A stretch of DNA of 64,000 bases from Enterobacteriaceae endosymbiont of Donacia sparganii. GTDB taxonomy: Bacteria > Pseudomonadota > Gammaproteobacteria > Enterobacterales > Enterobacteriaceae. This document shows, piece by piece, positions 10,570 to 20,075 of this stretch. Below the pieces are notes generated by a model. That model saw only the letters and a program-made list of their open reading frames with translations, ran no database searches and was not told where the DNA came from. The stretch lies in assembly GCF_012569045.1 (NCBI RefSeq), contig NZ_CP046196.1, positions 191,290-255,289 on the forward strand, in the 5' to 3' direction. The position numbers and the translations under genes were made by a program. Position 1 is the first letter of the stretch. Each line of letters begins with the position of its first letter.

Positions 10570-12069
10570 CATAGGAAATAAGATTACATCTCTTATTGAT
10601 TTTGTATTAGTAAATAACATAATTAATCGGTCAATACCTATACCTAATCCAGCTGTAGGAGGGAGTCCATGTTCTAATGCTTCTATATAATCTTGATCAT
10701 AAAAATCTTCATAAACATTTTTATTATTAATGTTTTTAACGTTTTTTTGCTCTTGAAATCTTTTTTTTTGTTCTTCATAATCATTAAGCTCAGAAAAACC
10801 ATTAGCTATTTCCATACCACAAATAAAAAATTCAAATCTATCAGTAAATAAAGGATTTAAATTATTACTTCTTGATAACGGAGAAATTTCAATAGGATAT
10901 TCTGTAATAAATGTTGGTTCTATGATTTTATTGGTAATTTTTTCTTCAAAAATTTCAAAAATAATCTTACCTTTATTCCAATTAGAATCTATTTTAATAT
11001 CTAATAAATTAGCAATTTGTATTAAATTATCAATATTTTCTAAATTTTCTAAAGTAAAATTAGGATAAAAATATATAATAGATTCTTTCATAGTTAACTT
11101 ATTAAAATTTTTATTTAAATCAAAAATATGATTATTATATTTTAATAAAGAGTTTTTAAATATTTTTTGATAAATTTTTTTAAATAATTTTTCAAATAAA
11201 ATCATTAAATCTTTATAATCAGAATAAGTTACATATAATTCCATCATAGTAAATTCAGGATTATGTTGCGTAGAAATACCTTCATTACGAAAATTTCTAT
11301 TAATTTCAAATATTTTATTAAAACCTCCAATAATAAGACGTTTTAAATATAATTCAGGAGCTATACGTAAATATATATTTGTATTATATGTATTATGATA
11401 TGTTATAAAAGGTCTTGCTAAAGCTCCACCAGGTATATTATGCATCATAGGAGTTTCTACTTCAATAAAATCTATTTTATTCATGTAATTACGAATATTT
11501 AATATAATTTGAGATCTTTTTTGAAAGATATAACGTGTATTTTTATTTACAATTAAATCTAAATATCTTTTTCTATATTTTATTTCTTTATTTTTTAATC
11601 CATAATATTTATCAGGTAAAGGTCTAATTGCCTTTGTTAATAAATAAATTTTTTGACAAAAAATAGATAAAACTTGAGTTTTAGTTCTAAAAATATAACC
11701 AACTATACCTATAATATCTCCTAGATCATATTCATCTAAAAATTTTTTATATGTTTTTATAGATGTTCCATTTTGAGATATATAAACTTGTATTTTTCCT
11801 GTATAATCTTGGATATTAATAAAAGAAGCTTTACCCATAATACGTAAATTTACTATACGTCCTGCAATATAAAATATTTTTTTATTTATTAGATTATTTT
11901 TATGATTATATTTTTTATATATTTCATGTAATGAAATATTAATTTTAAAATTATTAGGAAAAACTATGTTATTATTTTTTCTTAATTTTATTAATTTTTT
12001 ATATCTATATTTTATTTCATTATTAATATTTTTAAAACTATTATTAAGTTCATGTTTTTTTTCAAACAT
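10555..12069 (-). CDS. lysS: Lysyl-tRNA synthetase (class II)
   Basis: Charges tRNA-Lys. It has 504 residues against 505 in E. coli. An N-terminal OB-fold anticodon-binding domain (about residues 65-150, with GKASFINIQD) is followed by a class II catalytic core. Motif 2 is NRNFRNEGIS and motif 3 is GLGIGIDRLIML near the C-terminus; the substrate segments RIAPELYLKRL and EFFICGMEIANGFSELND are conserved. It follows prfB by 17 bases, the same prfB-lysS operon order as E. coli. This enzyme carries an unusual load here because the proteome is very lysine-rich. Confidence 0.98.
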   Translation of the reverse strand: MFEKKHELNNSFKNINNEIKYRYKKLIKLRKNNNIVFPNNFKINISLHEIYKKYNHKNNLINKKIFYIAGRIVNLRIMGKASFINIQDYTGKIQVYISQNGTSIKTYKKFLDEYDLGDIIGIVGYIFRTKTQVLSIFCQKIYLLTKAIRPLPDKYYGLKNKEIKYRKRYLDLIVNKNTRYIFQKRSQIILNIRNYMNKIDFIEVETPMMHNIPGGALARPFITYHNTYNTNIYLRIAPELYLKRLIIGGFNKIFEINRNFRNEGISTQHNPEFTMMELYVTYSDYKDLMILFEKLFKKIYQKIFKNSLLKYNNHIFDLNKNFNKLTMKESIIYFYPNFTLENLENIDNLIQIANLLDIKIDSNWNKGKIIFEIFEEKITNKIIEPTFITEYPIEISPLSRSNNLNPLFTDRFEFFICGMEIANGFSELNDYEEQKKRFQEQKNVKNINNKNVYEDFYDQDYIEALEHGLPPTAGLGIGIDRLIMLFTNTKSIRDVILFPMLRNI

Positions 12070-12086
12070 AACAAAAAATCCTATAT

Positions 12087-13182
12087 TTATAAACCTAATT
12101 TTAAACTAGCTTGAATAAATTTATCTAGATTACCGTTAAGTACTGATTGGACATCATAACTTTCTATACCTGTTCTTATATCCTTAATTCTTGAATCATC
12201 TAATATATAAGAACGTATTTGATAACTCCAACTAATATTAAATTTTTTTTTTTCAATTTTTTTTTTTATTTTTTGTTTTGTTTTATTTTGTAATTCATAT
12301 AATTTTAATTTTATTTGTTTCATAGCTTGATTTTTATTTTGATGTTGTGATCTATTATTTTGACATTGCGTAACTATTCCTGTTGGAATATGTGTAATAC
12401 GTACAGCAGATTCCGTACGATTTACATGTTGTCCACCGGCCCCAGAAGATCTATATACATCTACACGTAAATCTTCTAAATTAACAGATATATTATTATT
12501 ATTTTTAATTTCTGGATATATAAAGGTAGATACGAATGAAGTATGTCTTCTTCCTGATGAATTAAAAGGATTTTTTCTAACTAAACGATGAATACCATTT
12601 TCTGTTCGTAACCAACCAAAAGCATAATTACCTACTACATGTATTGTACATGATTTAATACCTATTTCTCCTGGAGATTCATCTATAATAGTAGTTTTAA
12701 AATTTTTTTTTTCTGCCCATTTTAAATACATTTTCATTATTATTTTAGCCCAATCTTGGGATTCTATACCTCCAGATCCAGATTGGATATTTATAAAACA
12801 ATTTTTTTTATCATTTTTTTGAACAAAAATTTTTTGTAATTCTAAAATATTTATTTCATCTTCTATCTTAAGTAAAATTTCTGTAGATTCTTTTAATATT
12901 TTTTTATCATTAGTTTTAATAGCTAAATCGATTAATTCAGTAATATCAATAATTTCTTGATTAATTTTATCTAAAGAAAATAATAAATTTTCTATTTTTG
13001 ATTTTTTTTTATTTAAGATAAGTAAATAATTAACGTTATTCCAAATATCAGAATTTTTTAATTTATTTTTTATTATTAGTAATTTTTTATTATATTTAGA
13101 ATAATTAAAGAAACCCCCTAATAAAAATATTTTTTTTTTTAATTTCTTTTAATTTATTTTTTAATAAATAAATTTCTAACAT
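12087..13182 (-). CDS. prfB: Peptide chain release factor 2, expressed by +1 programmed frameshift
   Basis: Release factor for UAA and UGA codons. The gene is in two frames: 25 codons from the ATG at 13182 to CTT at 13108, an in-frame TAA at 13107-13105, then skipping one T the frame continues from 13106 to 12087, giving 364 residues (E. coli 365, also with its stop at codon 26). The first part ends in RGFL and the second begins NYSKYNKK, matching E. coli RGYL and DYDAKK. The GGQ catalytic motif is at 249-251. The stop-recognition tripeptide, Ser-Pro-Phe in E. coli, is Asn204-Pro-Phe here. An AGGA site precedes the ATG. The gene is not broken: all domains are colinear with E. coli. Oddities are the UAA at the site and the SPF change. 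Confidence 0.95.
13105..13119 (-). promoter_or_regulatory. Programmed +1 ribosomal frameshift site of prfB with UAA stop
   Basis: On the minus strand the site reads AGGGGG TTT CTT TAA T. The internal Shine-Dalgarno-like AGGGGG (13119-13114), its three-base distance from the slippery CTT, and the stop at codon 26 all match the E. coli autoregulatory site, where the stop is TGA followed by C. Here the stop is TAA followed by T. An undisturbed G-run in such A/T-rich DNA argues that selection keeps the frameshift working. Confidence 0.93.
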
Positions 13183-13340
13183 ATTTATTTCCTAATTTTT
13201 AAAAAAAATATTTTAATTTAATTTTAAAATAATTTCTTATCTTAAGAAGGATAATATTTTATTTAAGATTATTAATATATTTTATATTGATATAATTAAT
13301 AAACAATGAACTAAAATATAATTTTTGTAATAAAATAATC

Positions 13341-13413
13341 TGGCCCTTGTTGGATTTGAACCAACGACCTAACGATTATGAGTCGTTTGCTCTAACCACT
13401 GAGCTAAAGGGCC
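13341..13413 (-). tRNA. ileX: tRNA-Ile2 (anticodon CAU, lysidine-modified type)
   Basis: A 73-base cloverleaf on the minus strand. The acceptor is GGCCCTT with AAGGGCC, discriminator A; the anticodon loop CTCATAA lies in stem AACGA/TCGTT. The CAU anticodon could mean Met, but the body matches E. coli ileX/ileY rather than metT. Pairs C4-G69 and C5-G68 are those that TilS uses to recognise tRNA-Ile2. tilS is present in this window. The bases after the discriminator read GAT, so CCA is not encoded. Confidence 0.94.
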
Positions 13414-13468
13414 ATTATTAATATTATGATATATTTTAAAATTTATTTCAATTAAATTTATAATTTTT

Positions 13469-14929
13469 TTAATTTATTAAATATAAATTTTGATTACCTC
13501 TTAAAATATATAAAAGAATTAATGATGGTTGTTTTCCTAAAATTTTTTTAAGATTTTTTATGTTATATATACGTTTTTTATTAATTGATATTATTATATC
13601 ACCTTTTTTAAGGCCTATTATTGCAGCAGGTGTATTAGGTATTACTTTTCTAACTTGTACTACAGTATTTTTTTTTAAATTTTTAAAAATATAATTTTTA
13701 TTTTTTAATAAAATATTATCTAAATATGCGCCTTCAATACCATAATACATAATTTCTTCATCAGAAGAATTATTTTTACAAAAATTATTTAATTTTATTT
13801 TTATTATTTTAAAAATACCTTTTCTTATAATTCCTAATTTTATAATTGTACCACGCATAAATGTGCTTATTTTAGCTTTTAATAAAGCATAACTATCAAT
13901 TTTTTTATCATTTAATGAAATAATAATATCACCAGATTTTAATTTATTATTTTTAAATGATACAATTTTACGTATAAAAACACCTTTATATATATTAGGA
14001 ACTCTCATTACTTTTGATATTTGTGGATCAAGTTCAACACCATAAATTCCTAAAGATCCTCTTTTTATTTTACCAAATTTTATAAATTGATTAACTAAAT
14101 TTATAACTGTATTACTAGGTATTGCAAAACCAATACCAATATTACCTTCATTAGGAGTTAAAATTGCTGTATTTATTCCAATTAAATCTCCATGTAAATT
14201 AACTAGTGCTCCTCCAGAGCTACCACGATTAATTGCGGCATCTGTTTGAATAAAATTTTCAAAATTCTCAATATTAAGTCCAGTACGTCCTAATCCAGAT
14301 ATAATTCCTGATGTAACAGTTTCTCCTAATCCATAAGGATTACCTATTGCTATAGTATAATCTCCAACTTTTAAATTATCAGAATTAGCTATTTTAAGAT
14401 CTTTTAAATTTCCTATTTTATCTTTAATTTGTATTAAAGCTATATCTGTTTTTGGGTCTTGTCCTACAATTTTGGCTTCATAAATCTTTCCATTATTTAA
14501 TTCAACTGAAATATAATTAGCATGATCTATAACATGATTATTAGTAATAATCATGCCTTTTTTAGAATTTATAATTACACCGGATCCAATTGAATGAAAT
14601 TTTTGTTCAAGAATATTGTTACTATTACCACAAATAGGAGTATTTTCATATGGCGATCCTTCTTTGCATAGTGAAAAATGTTCATTTAAATATTGTTGTA
14701 TATTAGAAGGTAATCTAAATTGAGAAACAAAAGTACTACCTTGGACATCAATATTAACAACAGATGGAGTAATTTTTGATAAAATTATAGATAAACTCGA
14801 AGGTAACAAATATTTTTTTTTAATTTTTGTTAAATTAAATGGTAATAATTTAGCATTAACATTTCCAGATATAAATGTCATAATACCAAAAATAAAAAAT
14901 ATACAAAAAATTATTTTTAATTTTTTCAT
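13469..14929 (-). CDS. degP: Periplasmic serine protease/chaperone DegP
   Basis: HtrA-family protease that degrades or shelters misfolded envelope proteins. It has 486 residues (E. coli DegP 474). A signal peptide with a hydrophobic core (residues 7-20) and an Ala-x-Ala type cleavage site near VNA (24-26) is followed by a trypsin-like domain with His132, Asp162 and Ser238 (RGSSGGAL; the usual Asn before the serine is Ser). Two PDZ domains follow. The long LA loop with Cys88 and Cys100 (CKEGSPYENTPIC) matches DegP rather than DegQ and may form the same disulfide. It is divergent from rpiA across a 262-base spacer in which I can identify no heat-shock promoter. Confidence 0.94.
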   Translation of the reverse strand: MKKLKIIFCIFFIFGIMTFISGNVNAKLLPFNLTKIKKKYLLPSSLSIILSKITPSVVNIDVQGSTFVSQFRLPSNIQQYLNEHFSLCKEGSPYENTPICGNSNNILEQKFHSIGSGVIINSKKGMIITNNHVIDHANYISVELNNGKIYEAKIVGQDPKTDIALIQIKDKIGNLKDLKIANSDNLKVGDYTIAIGNPYGLGETVTSGIISGLGRTGLNIENFENFIQTDAAINRGSSGGALVNLHGDLIGINTAILTPNEGNIGIGFAIPSNTVINLVNQFIKFGKIKRGSLGIYGVELDPQISKVMRVPNIYKGVFIRKIVSFKNNKLKSGDIIISLNDKKIDSYALLKAKISTFMRGTIIKLGIIRKGIFKIIKIKLNNFCKNNSSDEEIMYYGIEGAYLDNILLKNKNYIFKNLKKNTVVQVRKVIPNTPAAIIGLKKGDIIISINKKRIYNIKNLKKILGKQPSLILLYILRGNQNLYLIN

Positions 14930-15191
14930 AAAAAAATCTCATAATAGAATTTGTTAAATAAAGTCTATATAAAATTATTCAATCTTAATAAATTTATTTA
15001 AATAATATAAATTTATATTTTAATAAATAATTTTATATGATTATTTTTAAAAATTTTTATTTAAATACATTATATATGTAATAGTATTTGGATTTAAAGA
15101 AAAATTTTGAACAATTAAAATACAAAATTTTTTACAAATTATTATACTTAATATAATATAAATTATATTTTATATAAAGCTATAAAGATAT

Positions 15192-15872
15192 ATGTTTAAT
15201 AAACTAAAAAATATTGCTTCAAAAATTGCAATAAAATATATTAAAAATACTAATATTATTGGTATTGGTTCAGGAACTACAATATCTCATTTTATTGATA
15301 TTTTATATACTGAAAAAAAAAATATTAAAGGAGTAATATCTGCTTCTAAAAACTCTACAGAAAAACTAAAAAAATATAATTTTAATATTTATGAAATCAA
15401 TAAAATAAAAAAAATCGGAATATATTTTGATAGTGCAGACGAAATTAATAATAAAATGCAAATGATAAAAGGAGGTGGAGCAGCGTTAACTAATGAAAAA
15501 ATTATATCTAGTTTTTCAAATATATTTATTTGTATTATTGATCAATCAAAATATGTAAAACAATTAGGAAAATTACATCCAGTACCTATAGAAATTATAC
15601 CTTTAGCAAAAGCTTTTATTATTAAACAATTATTATGTATAGGTGCAATAGCTAAACCTCGTATAAACACAATTACAGAACATGGTAATATTATATTAGA
15701 TGTATATAAATTAAATTTAAATAATCCTATTAAAATAGAAAAATATATAAATAATATTCCTGGAGTTGTAACAGTTGGTTTATTTACACAAAGATGTGCT
15801 GATATAGTTATAATAGGTAAAAATGATTATACAGTATCTGTAATAAATAAAAAAAATTTTCAATTATATTAA
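15192..15872 (+). CDS. rpiA: Ribose-5-phosphate isomerase A
   Basis: Interconverts ribulose 5-phosphate and ribose 5-phosphate in the pentose phosphate pathway, supplying ribose for nucleotides and histidine. It has 226 residues against 219 in E. coli. The phosphate-binding IGIGSGTTISHFI (about residues 24-36), the catalytic DSADEINNKMQMIKGGGAALTNEK region (about 78-101) and the KLHPVP(IE) strand are conserved. dapF follows 54 bases downstream on the same strand. Confidence 0.97.
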   Translation: MFNKLKNIASKIAIKYIKNTNIIGIGSGTTISHFIDILYTEKKNIKGVISASKNSTEKLKKYNFNIYEINKIKKIGIYFDSADEINNKMQMIKGGGAALTNEKIISSFSNIFICIIDQSKYVKQLGKLHPVPIEIIPLAKAFIIKQLLCIGAIAKPRINTITEHGNIILDVYKLNLNNPIKIEKYINNIPGVVTVGLFTQRCADIVIIGKNDYTVSVINKKNFQLY

Positions 15873-15926
15873 TCATTTATTTATTCTTAATTTTTTATTT
15901 TTTTTAAAAACCTTATAATTAATCAT

Positions 15927-16757
15927 ATGAAAATAAAATTTACTAAAATGCATGCATTAGGTAATGATTTTATCATTATAAATAATATAAAAAAAAATTT
16001 ATTTTTAAATAAAATAGTTATACAAAAATTATCTAATAGATATTTAGGTATAGGATTTGATCAATTATTATTAATCGAATTATCATTAAATCAAAATATT
16101 GATTTTCATTATAGAATTTTTAATGCTAATGGTGATGAAGTTGAACAATGTGGTAATGGTGCACGTTGTCTAGCTTTATATTTAAAAATTAAGAAATTAA
16201 CTTCTAAAAATATTATATGTGTAAGTACAAAAAATCGTTTAATATATTTAAAAATCTTAAATAATAAAGTTATTTCCATAAATATGGGAGTTCCTTTATT
16301 TAATCCTAAAGATATACCATTTTTAACTAATAGTATTAAAAATACTTATAAAATTTTATTTCAAAATAAATATATTAATTTTAATATTATTTCATTAGGT
16401 AATCCACATTGTGTAATACAAGTAAAAGATGTATCAAATACTCCAGTATCATTAATAGGTTCATTTTTGGAAAATCATAAATTATTTCCTAAAAAAGTTA
16501 ATGTAGGTTTTATGCAATATTTAAATAAAAACACTATTAAATTAAGAGTATTCGAAAGAGGAGTAGGAGAAACAAAATCTTGTGGATCAGGTGCTTGTGC
16601 TGCTGCAGCTATAGGAATTAAAAAAAATATTTTATCAAAAAAAGTATATGTAAATCTTATTGGAGGTATTATAACTATTTTTTGGAAAGGTAATAATAAA
16701 AATTTATTTATGCAAGGAGACGCTAATTATGTTTATGATGGTGAAATAATATTATAA
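15927..16757 (+). CDS. dapF: Diaminopimelate epimerase
   Basis: Cofactor-independent racemase that converts LL- to meso-diaminopimelate, the precursor of lysine and peptidoglycan. It has 276 residues against 274 in E. coli, with two homologous halves. The catalytic cysteine pair is Cys75 (EQCGNGARC) and Cys219 (SCGSGACAAA). The start MKIKFTKMHALGNDF is the family start. It precedes uvrD and corA; the intervening E. coli genes (yigA, xerC, yigB) are deleted. Confidence 0.98.
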   Translation: MKIKFTKMHALGNDFIIINNIKKNLFLNKIVIQKLSNRYLGIGFDQLLLIELSLNQNIDFHYRIFNANGDEVEQCGNGARCLALYLKIKKLTSKNIICVSTKNRLIYLKILNNKVISINMGVPLFNPKDIPFLTNSIKNTYKILFQNKYINFNIISLGNPHCVIQVKDVSNTPVSLIGSFLENHKLFPKKVNVGFMQYLNKNTIKLRVFERGVGETKSCGSGACAAAAIGIKKNILSKKVYVNLIGGIITIFWKGNNKNLFMQGDANYVYDGEIIL

Positions 16758-16803
16758 TAAATTTTATTTTAAAATAAATATTTTAATTATGGTATTTTAC
16801 TAA

Positions 16804-18993
16804 ATGAAAAATATAGATTTATTAAAAAATTTAAATAATAAACAAAAAGAAATAGTAACTGAAATTAGAAAAAATTTATTAATATTAGCTGGTGCTGGAA
16901 GTGGAAAAACTCTTGTATTAATTCGTAGAATAGCATGGTTAATTTATAAAGAAAATTGTACTCCAAAATCTATTTTAGCTGTTACTTTTACAAATAAAGC
17001 AGCATTAGAATTAAAAGCTAGAATTACATCCTTAATAAATAATAAAAAAAAAAATGATATTTGGATAGGAACATTTCATGGTTTTGCTTATTATGTATTA
17101 AGAATTTATTATTTAGAAGCAGGATTAACAAAAAATTTTCAGATTATAGATACTTATGATCAAAAAAATTTAATTCAACGAATTTTAAAAAAATTATCTT
17201 TAAAAGATAAAATCTATTCAATAGAAAATATTATTAAATATATAAATAATTTAAAAAATAATTTATTTAATAATAAAAATATTAATATTTATAAAAATAA
17301 TTTTTATAATATAAATTTTTCTAAAATATATAGTGAATATCAAAATCTTTGTAAAATTTCTGAAGTTATTGATTTTAATGAATTAATATTATGCTTATAT
17401 AAATTATTTTTAAATAATCCTTATATATTAAAAATATATCAAAAAAGATTTCAGAATATTTTAATTGATGAATTTCAAGATACAAATGATATACAATATA
17501 AATTTATATCTTTATTATATAGTAAATATTATAATACTAAAATTATTCTTGTAGGAGATGATGATCAATCAATTTATGGGTGGAGAGGAGCTAAAATTGA
17601 AAATATGAATCATTTTTTACAAGATTTTGATCAAGTTAAAGTAATTTTACTTGAACAAAATTATCGTTCTACTTCTAATATTTTAAATGTTGCAAATAAA
17701 TTAATTTCTTATAATAATACTAGATTAAAAAAAAAATTATGGACTAATGCAGATAATGGAAAACTTATTTCAATATATTTTGCATTAAATGAATTTGATG
17801 AAGCTGAATATATAGCAAAATATATAAATAAAAAATTTATAAAAAAAAATATAAAATTAAATAATTGTGCAATTCTTTATCGAAATAATGCACAATCTCG
17901 TGTTTTAGAAGAAGTTATGTTAAAATTTTGCATTCCTTATAAAATTTATGGAGGAATACGTTTTTTTGAACGTAAAGAGATAAAAAATATTTTATCATAT
18001 TTAAGATTAATATCTAATTATAATGATGATAATTCTTTTGAAAGAATTTTAAATATTCCTAAAAGAGGAATTGGTAATAATACGTTAAATATTATCAAAA
18101 ATATTTCTAAAAAATATTTTTTAACATTGTGGAAATCTAGTCTTTATATTTTAAAAAAAAAAAAATATTTAAAAACAATGTCATTTAATGCATTAAAAAA
18201 ATTTGTTCAATTAATTAAATCTTTAAAAAAAAATACAAAAAATAAACCTTTACCTATAATTATAGAAGAAACTATAAAAAATTCTGGATTATGGGAAATG
18301 TATAATATAAATTGTTTATCTGAAAAAAATTTTACTAAAATAAATAATTTAAAAGAATTAATTAATGCAGCTAATTATTTTATGAAAATAATATTAGAAA
18401 ATAAAAATAAATTAAATATTAATAATAATGATCTATTAATAGATTTTCTTTCAAAAACTTCATTACTAACAGAAGATATTAATATAAATAGTGAAAAAAC
18501 TAATAATTATATACAAATGATGACAATTCATGCTTCTAAAGGATTGGAATTTTCTGAAGTATTTATTATCGGGATGGAAGAAGGTATTTTTCCAAATAAA
18601 ATTTTTTTTACTGATAAAGATATAAATGAAGAAAGACGTTTAGCTTATGTAGGTATTACTAGAGCAAAAAAAAAATTAACATTAACTTATACCAAAAAAC
18701 GTTATTTATATGGTAAAGAAATTAATTCTGTACCATCAAGATTTCTTAATGAATTACCAGAAAATTGTATTAAAAAAATCAGTTATTTAAAAAATATAAA
18801 TATTTTATTTAAAGAAAATAATATTTTAAGAAAAAAAAAATATTTTATAGGACAAATAGTTTATCATCAAATTTTTGGAAAAGGAATTATTTTAAAAATA
18901 GAAATTTTAGAAAATAATGAAAAATTACAAATTAAATTTGATAATACAGCAATAAAATGGATAATGTCTAATTATATAAAAGTTTCTATTTAA
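16804..18993 (+). CDS. uvrD: DNA helicase II
   Basis: Superfamily 1A 3'-5' helicase of nucleotide excision and mismatch repair. It has 729 residues against 720 in E. coli. Walker A is GAGSGKT with Lys35; DEFQDTND (motif II), GDDDQSIYGWRGA (motif III), QNYRST (motif IV), the IHASKGLEF region (motif V) and ERRLAYVGITRAKK (motif VI) appear in order. A run of 13 A residues at 18163-18175 encodes a lysine stretch without breaking the frame. The C-terminal tail keeps the FGKGIILKIE segment, a Tudor-like region. Its presence implies the symbiont keeps at least part of a repair pathway. Confidence 0.98.
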   Translation: MKNIDLLKNLNNKQKEIVTEIRKNLLILAGAGSGKTLVLIRRIAWLIYKENCTPKSILAVTFTNKAALELKARITSLINNKKKNDIWIGTFHGFAYYVLRIYYLEAGLTKNFQIIDTYDQKNLIQRILKKLSLKDKIYSIENIIKYINNLKNNLFNNKNINIYKNNFYNINFSKIYSEYQNLCKISEVIDFNELILCLYKLFLNNPYILKIYQKRFQNILIDEFQDTNDIQYKFISLLYSKYYNTKIILVGDDDQSIYGWRGAKIENMNHFLQDFDQVKVILLEQNYRSTSNILNVANKLISYNNTRLKKKLWTNADNGKLISIYFALNEFDEAEYIAKYINKKFIKKNIKLNNCAILYRNNAQSRVLEEVMLKFCIPYKIYGGIRFFERKEIKNILSYLRLISNYNDDNSFERILNIPKRGIGNNTLNIIKNISKKYFLTLWKSSLYILKKKKYLKTMSFNALKKFVQLIKSLKKNTKNKPLPIIIEETIKNSGLWEMYNINCLSEKNFTKINNLKELINAANYFMKIILENKNKLNINNNDLLIDFLSKTSLLTEDININSEKTNNYIQMMTIHASKGLEFSEVFIIGMEEGIFPNKIFFTDKDINEERRLAYVGITRAKKKLTLTYTKKRYLYGKEINSVPSRFLNELPENCIKKISYLKNINILFKENNILRKKKYFIGQIVYHQIFGKGIILKIEILENNEKLQIKFDNTAIKWIMSNYIKVSI

Positions 18994-19071
18994 AAAATAT
19001 TTTTAAAATAAAATTAAAATTTTAAATAAAATATAAATTTTTTAAAAATAATATCCTTATTAGGAGTTATT

Positions 19072-20028
19072 ATGTTAAATGCTTATAAAATATATAAAAA
19101 ACATTTAATTAATATAAAATTAAATGATGACTATAAAAATCTTTTAGATGCTATGTGGATTGATTTAATAAATCCTGAAAATAGTGAAAGAGAAAAAATA
19201 CATTCTTTACTTAAACAAAATTTAGCTACTAGACTAGAACTAGAAGATATAGAAGCTTCGGCAAGATTTTTTAAAAATAAAGAAGGATTACATATTCATT
19301 CATTCTTTTTTTATAAAAATAAAAATGAATATCCAGGTACTACTACTGTAGCATTTACAATTAAAAATAATAGACTGTATACTTTAAGAGAAAAAGAATT
19401 AGCTGCTTTTCGTTTATACAGAATACGTATACATAATCATCATACCATGATTTATGGAAATCCTTATGAACTATTATTAGATTTATTTGATACTAAAATC
19501 GAACAATTAGCTGATGAAATTGAAAATATATATAGTCATTTAGAATCTTTAAGTTGTATTATTATGAAAGGACATCAAAATGATCAATTTGATAATGCAC
19601 TTTCTACTTTAGCTGAATTAGAAGATATAGGTTGGAAAGTAAGATTATGTTTAATGGATACACAAAGAGCTGTAAATTTTTTAATGAGAAAAACTAGATT
19701 ACCTAATGATCAAATAGAACAAGCTAGAGAAATATCAAGAGATATTGAATCACTTTTACCTCATAATGAATCATTATTTCAAAAAGTTAATTTTTTAGTT
19801 CAAGCGGCAATGGGATTTATTAATATAGAACAAAATAGAATTATTAAAATTTTTTCATTAGTATCTGTAATTTTCTTACCCCCTACTTTAGTAGCATCTA
19901 ATTATGGTATGAATTTTTCTTTTTTACCAGAATTAAAATGGAAATATGGTTATATATATGCTATTATTATAATGTTAGCGTCAGCTTTAGCACCTTATTT
20001 TTATTTTAAAAGAAAAAAATGGTTATAA
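19072..20028 (+). CDS. corA: Magnesium/cobalt transporter CorA
   Basis: Inner-membrane Mg2+ channel. It has 318 residues against 316 in E. coli. A long cytoplasmic N-terminal domain (to about residue 250) is followed by two C-terminal membrane helices. The selectivity signature Gly-Met-Asn is at 279-281 (YGMNF) between them, and the protein ends with the basic KRKKWL. A GGAGTT ribosome site precedes the ATG. It ends the dapF-uvrD-corA group and is followed directly by a strong terminator. Confidence 0.98.
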   Translation: MLNAYKIYKKHLINIKLNDDYKNLLDAMWIDLINPENSEREKIHSLLKQNLATRLELEDIEASARFFKNKEGLHIHSFFFYKNKNEYPGTTTVAFTIKNNRLYTLREKELAAFRLYRIRIHNHHTMIYGNPYELLLDLFDTKIEQLADEIENIYSHLESLSCIIMKGHQNDQFDNALSTLAELEDIGWKVRLCLMDTQRAVNFLMRKTRLPNDQIEQAREISRDIESLLPHNESLFQKVNFLVQAAMGFINIEQNRIIKIFSLVSVIFLPPTLVASNYGMNFSFLPELKWKYGYIYAIIIMLASALAPYFYFKRKKWL

Positions 20029-20075
20029 GCACATAAAACATTAATAATTTGTTATTAATGTTTTATGTGCTTTTT
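20027..20075 (+). terminator. Rho-independent terminator of corA
   Basis: A perfect 21-bp stem (20027-20047 with 20052-20072) with loop TTTG begins within the corA stop codon and is followed by a T run. The stem includes G/C pairs (AGCACATAAAACATT). It is one of the best-formed hairpins in the window. Confidence 0.9.

Noticed and set aside
12087-13182. prfB as a pseudogene or as a shorter gene starting near 12737
   Set aside because: The frame break falls exactly at codon 26 on a complete frameshift signal, and the joined protein aligns with E. coli RF2 over its whole length.
13341-13413. CAU tRNA read as elongator or initiator tRNA-Met
   Set aside because: The body and acceptor stem match E. 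coli ileX/ileY, with C4-G69 and C5-G68; initiator features such as a mismatched 1-72 pair are missing.
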